64,000 nt of DNA from the NCBI GenBank assembly GCA_964449985.1, contig CAYVCG010000001.1:1-64000 (forward strand). Reading direction: 5' to 3'. Shown one piece after another: positions 8,090 through 17,060 of the stretch (its first letter is position 1; each line of letters starts with the position of its first letter). The position numbers and the translations under genes are program-made. Source of the DNA: CAYVCG01 sp964449985 (GTDB taxonomy: Bacteria > Bacillota > Clostridia > Lachnospirales > WRAX01). The notes below the pieces were generated by a model. It was not told the DNA's origin. It searched no databases and worked only from the letters and a program-made list of their open reading frames with translations.

Positions 8090-10324
8090 TTAGTGCAATA
8101 TCTTCGGGTTTAGGGAAGCGTTTATCGTTATGCCGGACAAATCCTCCCGTTCCCGTAGTTTATCCAAACAATAAAAAACAAAACTCTTGATTTTTTCTTC
8201 ATCAACGCATTTTACGATAATGCGCCAGCGGAAGTTTTTGTTTATTTTGGATATTTGGGCAGGCGATGGGCCAAGCAATTCAAAATTCCCCTTTTTATTA
8301 AAAAAATTCATTATATAATGAAGCCTGTTTAGGGCTACTATTACCTTTTTTTCATCATCCCCGGAAAACATGACGCTGAAAATATTTGTGTATGGGGGAT
8401 ACTGCATTTTTTGCCTTATTAATATTTCATGGTCATAGAAACCGTCATAGTTATTGTCTTTAGCAAAACAAATGCTGTAGTGCTCCGGCATATATGTTTG
8501 TATAAACGTTTTGCCGGGAATTTCGGCTCGCCCGGCTCTGCCTGAAACTTGGGTCAAAAGCTGGTATGTGGTTTCGGCGGAGCGAAAATCACCCGTGTTT
8601 AATGATATATCAGCGGCAATGATACCGACAAGCGAAACCCTTGGGAAATCATGCCCTTTTGCAATCATCTGGGTTCCTATCAAAATATCAGCCTGTCCTT
8701 TGGAAAAAGCAGAAAGAATGGCTTCATGACTGTGCTTTTTTGATGTCGTATCCATATCCATACGCAAGGTTTTTGCTTCTGGAAACAGCTTTTGTATTTC
8801 CTCCTGCACCTTTTGCGTCCCTGTTCCAAAATGCTTTATATGAATAGAGCCGCATATTGGACAGTTTTTCGGCATTGGTTGCTCATCGCCGCAGTAGTGA
8901 CACATAAGCTTGTTTGTATAGATATGGTATGTATAGTTGATGCTACAGGCATCACAAGCCAAAGCGTTACCGCATACACGGCACGAAACGAACGTCGAAT
9001 GCCCTCGGCGGTTTATAAAAAGGATAGCTTGGTTTTTATTTTCCAGTGTTTCTTCAATTGCTTCATACAATGCTCGACTGAAAATCGATTTGTTGCCTAG
9101 CGCCAGTTCTTCGCGCATGTCTATTATACTAACATCGGGCATAACGTTATTAACACGGTTATTTAGCTTTATTAAATGTATTTCATCACATTTGCATCCA
9201 AAATACGTTTCTACAGACGGAGTAGCCGAGCCCATAACAACAAGCGCACCGGTAAGCTCCATAAGCTTTACGGCTATTTCACGCACGTCATATTTTGGCG
9301 TTGTTTCTGATTTGTAAGTTGTTTCGTGCTCTTCGTCTATTATTATTACTCCAAGATTGTCAAACGGCGTAAATATCGCAGAGCGGGGGCCAATCATAAC
9401 GGAGACATAGCCTTCTCTTGCTTTTTGCCATTGGTCAAAGCGTTCCCCAGAGGAAAGGCGGCTATGCGTTACGGAAACACGTGGGCCAAAACGGCTGTAA
9501 AACCTATTAACTGTTTGCGGCGTCAGCGAAATCTCAGGCACCAAAACAATCGCCTGCTTCCCGGCTTTAAGCACTTTATCTATAAGCTGAAGGTAGATTT
9601 CCGTTTTGCCGCTACCTGTTACACCATGCAACAGAACAGGTTTTTTTTTATTAAACGATAGCATGTTGTATAAACAATCCAGAGCTGCCTGTTGCTCATA
9701 ATTTGGTTTTAGAGGCTCTGTTTTTGTTATGCCATAGTTAAATATTGTATCCCGGAAGGCCTTAAACGGCTTTATTTTTATTATACCGTGTTTTTCGAGC
9801 GTTTTAATAGGCGAATCCGAAATTTTTAGGTTTGATTTGATTTTCGCGTATTCCAAGCCGTTGGTTTCCATTAATGCTTTGACAACAAGACTTTGCTTAT
9901 CATTTTTTGCTAATATTTTTTGGATTTCTTGGGCTAGGTCTTTATTTTCGGTATCAAGATATATATATTTAATACTTAATGATTTTGTTCCAATTCCGGA
10001 GGGCAATATACATTGGATACAATCAGACAGGGTTGTGTAATACTTTTGCTTCATCCACTTTGCAAGGGAGAGCATTGCTTCACTAAAAACAGGGTAGTCC
10101 TCGGAAACAGATATAATCTCCTTCAGCTTATCGGAAGGGACGTCCGTCTCCGTGGAAAACCCTATAACATAGCCTTCGATTTTCTTGTTTCCTCGGCCGA
10201 ATGGAACGGTCACCCTTGCCCCTATTTTGATTTCGTCGCGCAGGGCAGAGGGGATTATATAATGAAATATCCTGTCAACATCCTTATGGGTGTTGGAAAC
10301 AATTATTTCGGCGAATAGATCCAA
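8090..10324 (-). CDS. priA: Primosomal protein N' (PriA helicase)
   Basis: PriA restarts stalled replication forks by recognising branched DNA and loading the replicative helicase. The roughly 744-residue protein has an N-terminal DNA-binding region, the Walker A motif GVTGSGKT (about 232), a DEEH Walker B box (about 328), GSATPS (motif III), and a zinc-binding insert of paired cysteines (CRVCG, CDAC, CHYCG, CPICG at about 445-495). The C-terminal helicase motifs include GTQMIAKGHDFP and QVSGRAGR. No ATG is available; the TTG at 10324 has AAAGGA ten bases upstream and is preferred over the TTG at 10333. Confidence 0.95.
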   Translation of the reverse strand: MDLFAEIIVSNTHKDVDRIFHYIIPSALRDEIKIGARVTVPFGRGNKKIEGYVIGFSTETDVPSDKLKEIISVSEDYPVFSEAMLSLAKWMKQKYYTTLSDCIQCILPSGIGTKSLSIKYIYLDTENKDLAQEIQKILAKNDKQSLVVKALMETNGLEYAKIKSNLKISDSPIKTLEKHGIIKIKPFKAFRDTIFNYGITKTEPLKPNYEQQAALDCLYNMLSFNKKKPVLLHGVTGSGKTEIYLQLIDKVLKAGKQAIVLVPEISLTPQTVNRFYSRFGPRVSVTHSRLSSGERFDQWQKAREGYVSVMIGPRSAIFTPFDNLGVIIIDEEHETTYKSETTPKYDVREIAVKLMELTGALVVMGSATPSVETYFGCKCDEIHLIKLNNRVNNVMPDVSIIDMREELALGNKSIFSRALYEAIEETLENKNQAILFINRRGHSTFVSCRVCGNALACDACSINYTYHIYTNKLMCHYCGDEQPMPKNCPICGSIHIKHFGTGTQKVQEEIQKLFPEAKTLRMDMDTTSKKHSHEAILSAFSKGQADILIGTQMIAKGHDFPRVSLVGIIAADISLNTGDFRSAETTYQLLTQVSGRAGRAEIPGKTFIQTYMPEHYSICFAKDNNYDGFYDHEILIRQKMQYPPYTNIFSVMFSGDDEKKVIVALNRLHYIMNFFNKKGNFELLGPSPAQISKINKNFRWRIIVKCVDEEKIKSFVFYCLDKLREREDLSGITINASLNPKILH

Positions 10325-10360
10325 AACAATCAAATCCTTTATAAAAAGACAAAAGTGCTT

Positions 10361-10846
10361 TTAGTCCTCATTTTCCAAATCATCTTCAAACTCATCAAAG
10401 CTTTCATCAAATTCATCAACGAGATCATCGTCAAAATCGTCTTCGAAGCCTTCCTCGTCATCATCGTCATCAAAATCCGCTTCGTCTGCAAAATCTTCAT
10501 CTTCTGAAAGAAGCTCAACATCTTCGTCAAACTCGTCGGTAGTATAGTGGTTTTGAGGATAATTGCTATATTCCTGATTTTCTTGCTTAGAATCCGCTGC
10601 ATCCGGCTGGCTTTTTGCTGCATCCCCGTCGGGTATTATTTTTATTAAACGCTCCTGCATTTCTTTGACAGCGACGGAAACAGCCTTGTTTGTTTCAGCT
10701 GTTGCATGAGGGATAGCACCGTCTATCAATTGTCTTGCTCTTTTTGATGCTGCAATAACAACTGCGTATCTGCTTGTTATTTTGTTATCTAACACTGTTC
10801 CGTCGTTTAAAATTTGCATTAGTTCTGAATATGATGGTCTCAACAT
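10361..10846 (-). CDS. rpoZ: RNA polymerase omega subunit with long acidic tail
   Basis: Residues 1-90 match the omega subunit: MLRPSYSELM, SRYAVVIAASKRARQL, and a helix ending in AVSVAVKEMQE. Omega binds the beta' C-terminus and helps assemble RNA polymerase. The protein is 161 residues, about twice the common length. The extra part, from about residue 95, is a polar linker followed by roughly 60 residues made almost entirely of Asp, Glu and Phe. The ATG at 10846 follows a GGAGGG site, which decides the start. It sits between gmk and priA, a usual Firmicute order. Confidence 0.9.
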   Translation of the reverse strand: MLRPSYSELMQILNDGTVLDNKITSRYAVVIAASKRARQLIDGAIPHATAETNKAVSVAVKEMQERLIKIIPDGDAAKSQPDAADSKQENQEYSNYPQNHYTTDEFDEDVELLSEDEDFADEADFDDDDDEEGFEDDFDDDLVDEFDESFDEFEDDLENED

Positions 10847-10893
10847 TTTTATAATACCCTCCAAAAAAGATATCTTATTAATATACTGGTTTT

Positions 10894-11520
10894 TTATACA
10901 ATAATAAATTTTTCAAGATCGCGGCGGGATGGGCGCAGCTTTTCGACAGTTACTATTGACTTAATGTCGTCTACGGCATCGTTGACGCTTTCGTTTATCA
11001 CAACATAGTCATACTGGTCTATCAGCTTGATCTCTTCCCTGGCGCGCCTTAATCTGTCCTCAATTGTTTCCATATCCTCGGTATTCCTGTTTATAAGACG
11101 GTTCTTTAGCTCATCAATAGAAGGAGGCAGCAGGAATATCAAAACACTGGTTTGGAACTTTTCTTTAACCTGCAATGCTCCATTAACTTCTATTTCAAGA
11201 ACAACCGTTTTGCCTTTTTCAATCTGCTCTTCGACATATGAGCGCGGAGTCCCATAATAATTGCCGCAGAATGTTGCGCTTTCTAAAAGCTGGTTGTTTT
11301 TCAGCTTTTCATAGAATTCTTCTTCAGTACAGAAAAAATAATCCTTGCCGTCAACCTCGCCAGAGCGTTTTTTTCGGGTTGTTACGGAGATCGAAACAGC
11401 AAACCCCAAGTCATTTTCACATGATTCATCAAAATTAGGCGGCGGGCATAGCTTTTTTACGACCGTCCCTTTGCCGGAGCCGGACGGACCGGAAATAATA
11501 ATCAACATACCCTTACTCAT
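10894..11520 (-). CDS. gmk: Guanylate kinase
   Basis: The enzyme phosphorylates GMP to GDP with ATP. The 208-residue protein has the P-loop GPSGSGKG (about 10-17), the GMP-binding SVTTRKKRSGEVDGKDYFF block, and the lid segment RLINRNTEDMETIEDRL. A short insertion (PPPNFDESCENDLGF) follows the P-loop helix, where most homologues are shorter. It is preceded by AGGAGGGCAATA and lies between remA and rpoZ in the yicC-remA-gmk-rpoZ order typical of Firmicutes. Confidence 0.96.
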   Translation of the reverse strand: MSKGMLIIISGPSGSGKGTVVKKLCPPPNFDESCENDLGFAVSISVTTRKKRSGEVDGKDYFFCTEEEFYEKLKNNQLLESATFCGNYYGTPRSYVEEQIEKGKTVVLEIEVNGALQVKEKFQTSVLIFLLPPSIDELKNRLINRNTEDMETIEDRLRRAREEIKLIDQYDYVVINESVNDAVDDIKSIVTVEKLRPSRRDLEKFIIV

Positions 11521-11582
11521 TATTGCCCTTCCTCCTGTAAATAAACAAGCGCTTTATAAAGCTTGTTTTTATAAATAGTATT

Positions 11583-11864
11583 TTAAGCATTTTCCTGCGA
11601 ATTATCGGAAAAATCAATATGTTCTTTAGAAACCCTCGATGCTATTGTTTCTGGCTGAATAGAAGATAGGATGACGTGCCCACTGTCTGTTATAATAACG
11701 GCTCTTGTCCTCCTGCCATATGTTGCGTCTATTATGTTCCCATTTTCTTTGGCAACTTGGATGATTCTTTTAACAGGCGCCGATTCAGGACTTATTATAG
11801 CTATAATCCTGTTTGCAGCGACTACATTTCCAAAGCCTATGTTAACTAGCTTAAGATTATTCAA
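11583..11864 (-). CDS. remA: RemA-family (DUF370) DNA-binding regulator
   Basis: The 93-residue protein contains [19 protein letters not shown] and [20 protein letters not shown], the signature of RemA, a multimeric DNA-binding activator of biofilm-matrix and osmoprotection genes in Bacillus. No ATG lies near the conserved start. A TTG at 11864 with AGGTG eight bases upstream gives [10 protein letters not shown] and overlaps the yicC stop, indicating translational coupling. Its place between yicC and gmk is conserved. The C-terminus (about 15 residues past the core) is polar. Confidence 0.92.
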   Translation of the reverse strand: MNNLKLVNIGFGNVVAANRIIAIISPESAPVKRIIQVAKENGNIIDATYGRRTRAVIITDSGHVILSSIQPETIASRVSKEHIDFSDNSQENA

Positions 11865-12750
11865 TATTTTGCACCTGCTCGCGTATTTTCTCAACCTCGC
11901 TTTTCATCTGCACGACAAGCTTGGTTATTTCTAAGTCGTTTGATTTTGAACCTATAGTATTTACTTCTCTGTTAATTTCCTGAACAAGAAAATCCAACTT
12001 TTTTCCTACAGCGTCAGATTCGCAAAGAATCTCTGAAAGCTGGGAAAGGTGGCTTGATAGCCTTATTAATTCCTCATCGATACATGATTTATCTGAAAAG
12101 ATAGTTATTTCTTGGATAAGCCTTGTTTCATCATAATTAACATTGGCCAATGCTTCTTCGATTTTTGTTTTTAATCTGACAGCATAATCCTGAGCGACAT
12201 GAGGCGCCCGGGTTTTGACATTTTCGGTGAGCGCCGCAAGCACTTCTTTTTTCTTCAAAAGATCAGATTTAAGAGCAGCGCCTTCTATTTCACGCATTTT
12301 AATAAATGCATCAATGGCGGTTTTAAGAGCTGTGAAAAGCGCTTCCCACATTTGGTTCATGCTATCGTCCTGGCTATCTGCCAGTTTTTCAACTGTTACT
12401 ATATCTGGAAAGCGAGCAATAAGCGAAAGAGACAAATCATCACGTATTTCCGGATATTTAAGCTTTAGCCTTGATAGCGCGCTAAAATATGAATCAGCCA
12501 ATGCTTCATTCAGATTTACTTTTATATCATCGGCGGAAAAAGATTCAAAATGCACATAAACATCAGTCTTACCGCGGTTTACAACCTTTGAAAGTTCCGC
12601 CTTGATTTTATCTTCAAATGAGTTTAGAACTCTAGGAAGCTTTATGCTTAAATCGTTAAAGCGGTGATTAACGGATTTTATTTCAACAGTGAATTTACGG
12701 TTATATAGAATACAATCGCCTCTACCATAACCTGTCATGCTCTTTATCAT
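11857..12750 (-). CDS. yicC: YicC/YloC-family endoribonuclease
   Basis: The 297-residue product begins [12 protein letters not shown], the family hallmark, and ends with the conserved DUF1732 block ([18 protein letters not shown] followed by [17 protein letters not shown]). YicC proteins are reported to be RNases that act on small RNAs. Although an open frame continues nine codons upstream, the ATG at 12750 has GAAAGG at the right distance and matches the family N-terminus. It is the first gene of the housekeeping run. Confidence 0.94.
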   Translation of the reverse strand: MIKSMTGYGRGDCILYNRKFTVEIKSVNHRFNDLSIKLPRVLNSFEDKIKAELSKVVNRGKTDVYVHFESFSADDIKVNLNEALADSYFSALSRLKLKYPEIRDDLSLSLIARFPDIVTVEKLADSQDDSMNQMWEALFTALKTAIDAFIKMREIEGAALKSDLLKKKEVLAALTENVKTRAPHVAQDYAVRLKTKIEEALANVNYDETRLIQEITIFSDKSCIDEELIRLSSHLSQLSEILCESDAVGKKLDFLVQEINREVNTIGSKSNDLEITKLVVQMKSEVEKIREQVQNIE

Positions 12751-12817
12751 AAAAAACGACCTTTCTATGTGCTGCATCTTTTTATAATACCAAACATAAT
12801 AAAAAATGGCAATAACT

Positions 12818-15067
12818 TTAAGAAGAAGCAGATTTATATTTTGTTATATCCGTGCAGCAGACTAACAAAGCGTCTCTTTGGCCAGACCAAGTTATTTTTG
12901 ATGCAGCTGCATTTATCCATCCTCCAATCAGAGGCGTCATAAGCTCTAAAGAGGCCATTTTTGTTTTTTCATCAATCAAGTTTGCCGGGCAATTTTCGCA
13001 AGGCGTATCGCTGTCGAACCAAATCCTGTGGCACTTTTGGCCAACTTTATAGCCCATGGATTTTATAAGTTTGTTTAAGTAAAGGGTTTCATGCGATTCT
13101 TTATCAATTACATACACATAACCATTGAGATTTTCAAGCATTTGAATATGTCTTTCATAAAACGCCAATAATTCTTTTGAGATTTGGTCTTTTGTAATAA
13201 ATGTTGAAAGAATTTTTGTCATATAGTTTAATATAGCTATTTCATCAGGCGACCAGTTTCTGTTTGTTTTACATGAATCAAACCCAACAAATCCTTTCAT
13301 CACTCCGTTTTCGTAGAAAATGCAGCGAAGAATAGATTTTGTATTCTGATTCTTTAAAAGCGTATAAAACTCACCCTCAAGATTCGAAATATCTGAACAA
13401 TAATAGATACCGTCCTCATTAAACTGTGAAATTATATCATCAAGCATGAAAACTGGCATATTTTGCATGTTGTTAATTTCTTTGCTTATTCCTTTATTAC
13501 ACCATTCATATGTAACGCTGATAGTATTTTGATTTTCATTAAACTCATACACAGAGCATTTGTCGACATCAAATTCTTTGCCGATAATGCCTAGAATCAT
13601 GCTTATTGTTATTTCTATGTCCTTTGTTTCATAAAGCATTTCAAAAATGGTATGAATAATATCATCAATAAAGTAATTTGTGGTAAAACGCTTTATTAGT
13701 TTAGTTGGCTCTAATTCGATCAACGTTGTTTTGGACAGGTTGTCGTCATAAATTGTATAGCAATCTTTATTTTTTCGTTTTGATTCATAGAGAGCGATAT
13801 CCGCAAGGCGATATAGTTCGTCAAAGGTTTTGGCGTGTTTAGGACATAAAGCAATACCTATACTGCATGAAATTTTATATTCATTGATTTCTCCCGAATA
13901 TGTATGACGGAAAGCATCACATAGCTCTTTTGCCTTTTCAAATATAATATCATCGCTTTTAATATTGTTTATAAAAACAATAAATTCATCGCCGCCAACG
14001 CGCCCAATAATGTCACTATCTCGGAAGAAGAGCTTTAATTTGGCTGAAATATCTATAAGGACAGCATCTCCGAATTGGTGCCCCAACCTGTCATTAAGCC
14101 CCTTAAAATTGTCTATATCAGCCATTATCAGGGCGAATTTGTCACCGGGATTTGCACTTTTTAAGCATCGTTCAATGCGAAGCCTTGTTTCTTCTTTATT
14201 GTAAAGCTTTGTTAGTGGATCGGTTTCAGCCTTTCTTTTTAGGGTATCAATCTGAATTTTTTGCTTAGTTATATCTGTTAATTTTCCTATAACACGCGAT
14301 GGTTTGCCCCATTTATCAAAAAGAATCTTATAATGAACTGTATACCAAATGTAATCATTATCAGGGGCACACAATTTCAAGTGCATACCGTTTCCGGTTT
14401 CTAGCCCACGCACGGTTGCATCCTCTACCGCCATCATAAAATCCGGCATACTTTCTTCAGACACTACTCCCGAGCTAATAAATGCCTTTAAATAATTTTC
14501 TCTTGTTGATGGAATATTGAATCTCTGAGCAAAATGCTGAGAATGCTTGAGCTTTAAGGTTTCTATATCCAAATCGAAGAAACTATCATTCGTAAGATCC
14601 ATAATGAGCCTATTATAGATTTGTTCATTTTCTAGCTTATCCATAAGCGCGACATAATCAGTTATATCGATTAGAGAGCAATAAAGCATAACAGCCCCAT
14701 CTTTATTTGGAATGCCTCGCCCGCTGACATGAACCCATTTATGGCCACATTCTTTGTGAACAACTCTTACTTTGACATTAAATGTGAATTCCTTGGTGGC
14801 CGAAAAGCATTTATTAAATGCTGCTTGCAGCTTATCAAGATCATCATGGTGCATAGTCAGCATGCCTTTATTCTTATAAATATCATATAACTCTTGTTTG
14901 GTATAACCCAAGAGGTCAAAATATCCACGATTGGCTTGTACAATCGTCAAATCGTTGTTCGCTTGCGCTATAACTATAGCACTGGATATATATGAATTTA
15001 CAGAATCTACGCTTTTTAAGTCTTTAATCAAAAAATCATTTTCTAATTTGCAATCAAGTGTACTCAT
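12818..15067 (-). CDS. Diguanylate cyclase with PAS, GGDEF and GAF-like regions
   Basis: This 749-residue cytoplasmic protein should make cyclic di-GMP. Residues about 25-140 form a PAS fold (ANRGYFDLLGYTKQELYDIY), followed by a second PAS-like region (about 150-265). The GGDEF domain (about 280-430) has an intact active site GGDEF preceded five residues earlier by RDSD, the product-inhibition I-site (RxxD). Next comes a GAF-like domain (about 460-620) and a final PAS-like segment with two cysteine pairs' remnants (CHRIW, CENCP). No membrane helix is present. The start at 15067 follows AAGGATG. It stands alone, with its own promoter upstream. Confidence 0.92.
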   Translation of the reverse strand: MSTLDCKLENDFLIKDLKSVDSVNSYISSAIVIAQANNDLTIVQANRGYFDLLGYTKQELYDIYKNKGMLTMHHDDLDKLQAAFNKCFSATKEFTFNVKVRVVHKECGHKWVHVSGRGIPNKDGAVMLYCSLIDITDYVALMDKLENEQIYNRLIMDLTNDSFFDLDIETLKLKHSQHFAQRFNIPSTRENYLKAFISSGVVSEESMPDFMMAVEDATVRGLETGNGMHLKLCAPDNDYIWYTVHYKILFDKWGKPSRVIGKLTDITKQKIQIDTLKRKAETDPLTKLYNKEETRLRIERCLKSANPGDKFALIMADIDNFKGLNDRLGHQFGDAVLIDISAKLKLFFRDSDIIGRVGGDEFIVFINNIKSDDIIFEKAKELCDAFRHTYSGEINEYKISCSIGIALCPKHAKTFDELYRLADIALYESKRKNKDCYTIYDDNLSKTTLIELEPTKLIKRFTTNYFIDDIIHTIFEMLYETKDIEITISMILGIIGKEFDVDKCSVYEFNENQNTISVTYEWCNKGISKEINNMQNMPVFMLDDIISQFNEDGIYYCSDISNLEGEFYTLLKNQNTKSILRCIFYENGVMKGFVGFDSCKTNRNWSPDEIAILNYMTKILSTFITKDQISKELLAFYERHIQMLENLNGYVYVIDKESHETLYLNKLIKSMGYKVGQKCHRIWFDSDTPCENCPANLIDEKTKMASLELMTPLIGGWINAAASKITWSGQRDALLVCCTDITKYKSASS

Positions 15068-15118
15068 ATAAATCATCATCCTTGCAGTGATTATCCAACA
15101 ATTGTATAAATAATAATT

Positions 15119-15147
15119 ATTATACACTAACGCAGGATAAGAAACAA
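15119..15147 (-). promoter_or_regulatory. Sigma-A-type promoter for the diguanylate cyclase gene
   Basis: On the minus strand, TTGTTT (15142-15147) and TATAAT (15119-15124) are separated by 17 bases. Transcription would start about 45 bases upstream of the chosen ATG. Confidence 0.55.
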
Positions 15148-15199
15148 GGCTGAATTAGCATCGGTTATTGTCAGTAATTGTATATTAATGTATAAATAA

Positions 15200-15233
15200 A
15201 CAAAAGGACTGCCTAGTTTATGTCAGACAGCCC
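15200..15233 (-). terminator. Terminator after the SLOG-family gene
   Basis: On the minus strand GGGCTGTCT pairs with AGGCAGTCC around a ten-base loop and is followed by TTTTGTTT. It ends the cheV-SLOG transcript 31 bases after the stop codon. Confidence 0.75.
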
Positions 15234-15263
15234 CGATTTATTTGCGGAAAATTCAATATTGAT

Positions 15264-15788
15264 TTAAATATCCAGAGTTATTATTGTCACGTATGATTTC
15301 TTTGCATACAAAACAGTGTTTTTTGTTCCGCCGGATGAACCGTTATAAAGACAAATTATGCGGCTGGAACAATCAACCATGTATTTGTTTCTTTTCATCA
15401 TGCATCCATCAGAATACGGCTTATCACTGACATAGGTGACATTATCCGTGCTTTCGATAATCTCAAAAAACTGCTTTTTATGCTGGGGATGCCAGCGCTC
15501 GTAATGATTTTTGCATGGAAGGGCTAGGTTTAGCCTAATAAAAGGATATTTATCGCGCAAGGTAAGCACAGTTTTTGCGGCGGACATATCAAAGCCAAGA
15601 CCACCGCCCGATACAAAGAACTTGTATCCTATGGAGATAGCTGATTCGATTTCATTTTCCAGCATATCAGCCATATGTTTGTTTAGTAGGCCGTTATTGT
15701 GAAACAACGATGGCATTTTTTGAGGGCGGTGCCCTGTGAAACAGCAGGTTATCGGCCTGTTCATATTTAGCTCAAATAAATTCTCCAT
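15264..15788 (-). CDS. YpsA-like SLOG-family (DUF1273) protein
   Basis: The 174-residue protein has CFTGHRPQKMP near its N-terminus, FVSGGGLGFDMSAA in the middle and YNGSSGGTKNTV near the end. These are the glycine-rich nucleotide or ligand loops of the SLOG superfamily, as seen in YpsA/DUF1273 proteins. YpsA of Bacillus affects cell division, but the ligand is not established. Its ATG overlaps the cheV stop codon by one base, so the two are translated from one message, an unusual pairing. An internal ATG at residue 9 (MNRPITCC) could also be the start. Confidence 0.8.
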   Translation of the reverse strand: MENLFELNMNRPITCCFTGHRPQKMPSLFHNNGLLNKHMADMLENEIESAISIGYKFFVSGGGLGFDMSAAKTVLTLRDKYPFIRLNLALPCKNHYERWHPQHKKQFFEIIESTDNVTYVSDKPYSDGCMMKRNKYMVDCSSRIICLYNGSSGGTKNTVLYAKKSYVTIITLDI

Positions 15789-16705
15789 TAATCCAGAGCG
15801 TATTTGTCTATAAGATTAACAAGGTCTGCAATATCGGGCTTTGCAAGCTGTGCAGTTGCTCCGATTTTTTGCCCTTTAATTCTCATTTCATCATTTATTA
15901 AAGAAGAAAATATTATAACAGGGAGAATACTTAGCTCTTCATCATCTTTAATGCATTTTGTTAGCCTGTGACCATCCATTTTGGGCATCTCTATGTCAGT
16001 TATAACACATTTGACAAAGTTTGATATTGGCAGCCCGGTTTCTTTATAAGACAAAAGCAAATCCCAAGCTTCTTTTCCGTTTGAACAGCAGATAAGATTC
16101 GTATATCCGGCTTTTTCTAAAGATTCCAGAATCATACGCTCTAAAAGCATAGAATCTTCTGCTACAAGAATGGGTTTATCCGTTTTTACTCTAGCGCCAA
16201 GCTTATCAATATCCTTGATTTGTATACCAGTTGATGGGCTGATGTCTGAAATAATTTTTTCAAAGTCTATAATAGTGACAAGTCTGTTATCAATTCTTGC
16301 AATTCCTGTTGCAAGGCCATCAGCTCCTCCGTATATAGATGAATCTGGCTTTTCTATATCTTCCCACGAAATTCTGTGTATCACTTCTACAGAATGGACA
16401 TGGAACGCAAATGAGCTTTTGTTAAAATTTGTTATAATATAGATATCTCTCTCTGGGCTTTCTGCTTCCGGCAGACCAAGATATGCCGGGAGGTTTATAA
16501 GCGTCATTATAACGTCTCTTGGCTTAAAAACCCCATGAATAAACGGATTGCTGTTTGGCATAGGAGTTACTTCCATGCGCTGCATAATCTCAACTACCTT
16601 TGACACGTTTATGCCGAAATGCCTATGAGCTATTGTAAACTCCAAAACCTCAAGTTCATTAGTTCCGCTTTCAAGAAGTATTTCGTTTTTAATTGCTTTG
16701 GCCAT
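15788..16705 (-). CDS. cheV: CheV chemotaxis coupling protein (CheW domain plus receiver)
   Basis: The 305-residue protein joins a CheW-like coupling domain (about residues 15-165) to a receiver domain (about 178-303). The receiver has the acidic pair ED (ILVAEDS), the phospho-acceptor in CVITDIEMPKMDG, the FSS switch segment, and a Lys in AQLAKP. CheV couples receptors to CheA and adapts the signal through phosphorylation. Translation starts after AGGAGGATAAATCTATT. It is accompanied by a sigma-D-like promoter about 100 bases upstream. No cheA, cheY or flagellar cluster is in the window. Confidence 0.95.
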   Translation of the reverse strand: MAKAIKNEILLESGTNELEVLEFTIAHRHFGINVSKVVEIMQRMEVTPMPNSNPFIHGVFKPRDVIMTLINLPAYLGLPEAESPERDIYIITNFNKSSFAFHVHSVEVIHRISWEDIEKPDSSIYGGADGLATGIARIDNRLVTIIDFEKIISDISPSTGIQIKDIDKLGARVKTDKPILVAEDSMLLERMILESLEKAGYTNLICCSNGKEAWDLLLSYKETGLPISNFVKCVITDIEMPKMDGHRLTKCIKDDEELSILPVIIFSSLINDEMRIKGQKIGATAQLAKPDIADLVNLIDKYALD

Positions 16706-16805
16706 AATAGATTTATCCTCCTTTTTTGGAAGTAGGTATGTGATGCGCTAATTAAAGTATATATCAAAAATAAATAAAAATAAATACAAAAAATTTATAT
16801 ATATT

Positions 16806-16832
16806 TTATCGGATTTGTCCATAAAAACTTTA
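16806..16832 (-). promoter_or_regulatory. Sigma-D (sigma-28)-like promoter for cheV
   Basis: On the minus strand TAAA (16829-16832), 15 bases, then TCCGATAA (16806-16813). This matches the flagellar sigma-factor consensus TAAA-N15-GCCGATAT in all but two positions of the -10 element. It faces cheV, a chemotaxis gene of the class that is normally sigma-D-dependent. Confidence 0.55.
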
Positions 16833-16967
16833 TTCAAAACATTAAAAAACAGCTCGCTTATAATTTATTTATTATCATTAGGCAATACTTGTTATTTTAT
16901 GTATTTAAAGATATAATTATATATAGTTAATTGGATAGGCTTTATTTTTGATGGCAAAAATAAATAA

Positions 16968-16995
16968 TAAATTTTTATAAATAAGGGTACGATAT
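16968..16995 (+). promoter_or_regulatory. Possible sigma-D-like promoter for the deacetylase/FlgN-like pair
   Basis: TAAA (16968-16971), a 16-base spacer and TACGATAT (16988-16995), which shares CGATAT with the sigma-D -10 element. The spacing is one longer than ideal. The downstream gene pair ends in a flagellar-chaperone-like protein, which makes the assignment reasonable but not strong. Confidence 0.4.
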
Positions 16996-17060
16996 AAACA
17001 TCATAGCTTTAAAACTTTTAAATAGATTATAACATAAATATCTTTATTGGGGGAGTAGAC

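Larger units (their letters stand above)
16706..17060. other. AT-rich divergent intergenic region (cheV / deacetylase)
   Basis: These 355 bases are very AT-rich and contain no credible gene. They carry the two outward-facing sigma-D-like promoters listed separately and the ribosome site GGGGGAG (17049-17055). I see no RNA gene or repeat here. Confidence 0.6.
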
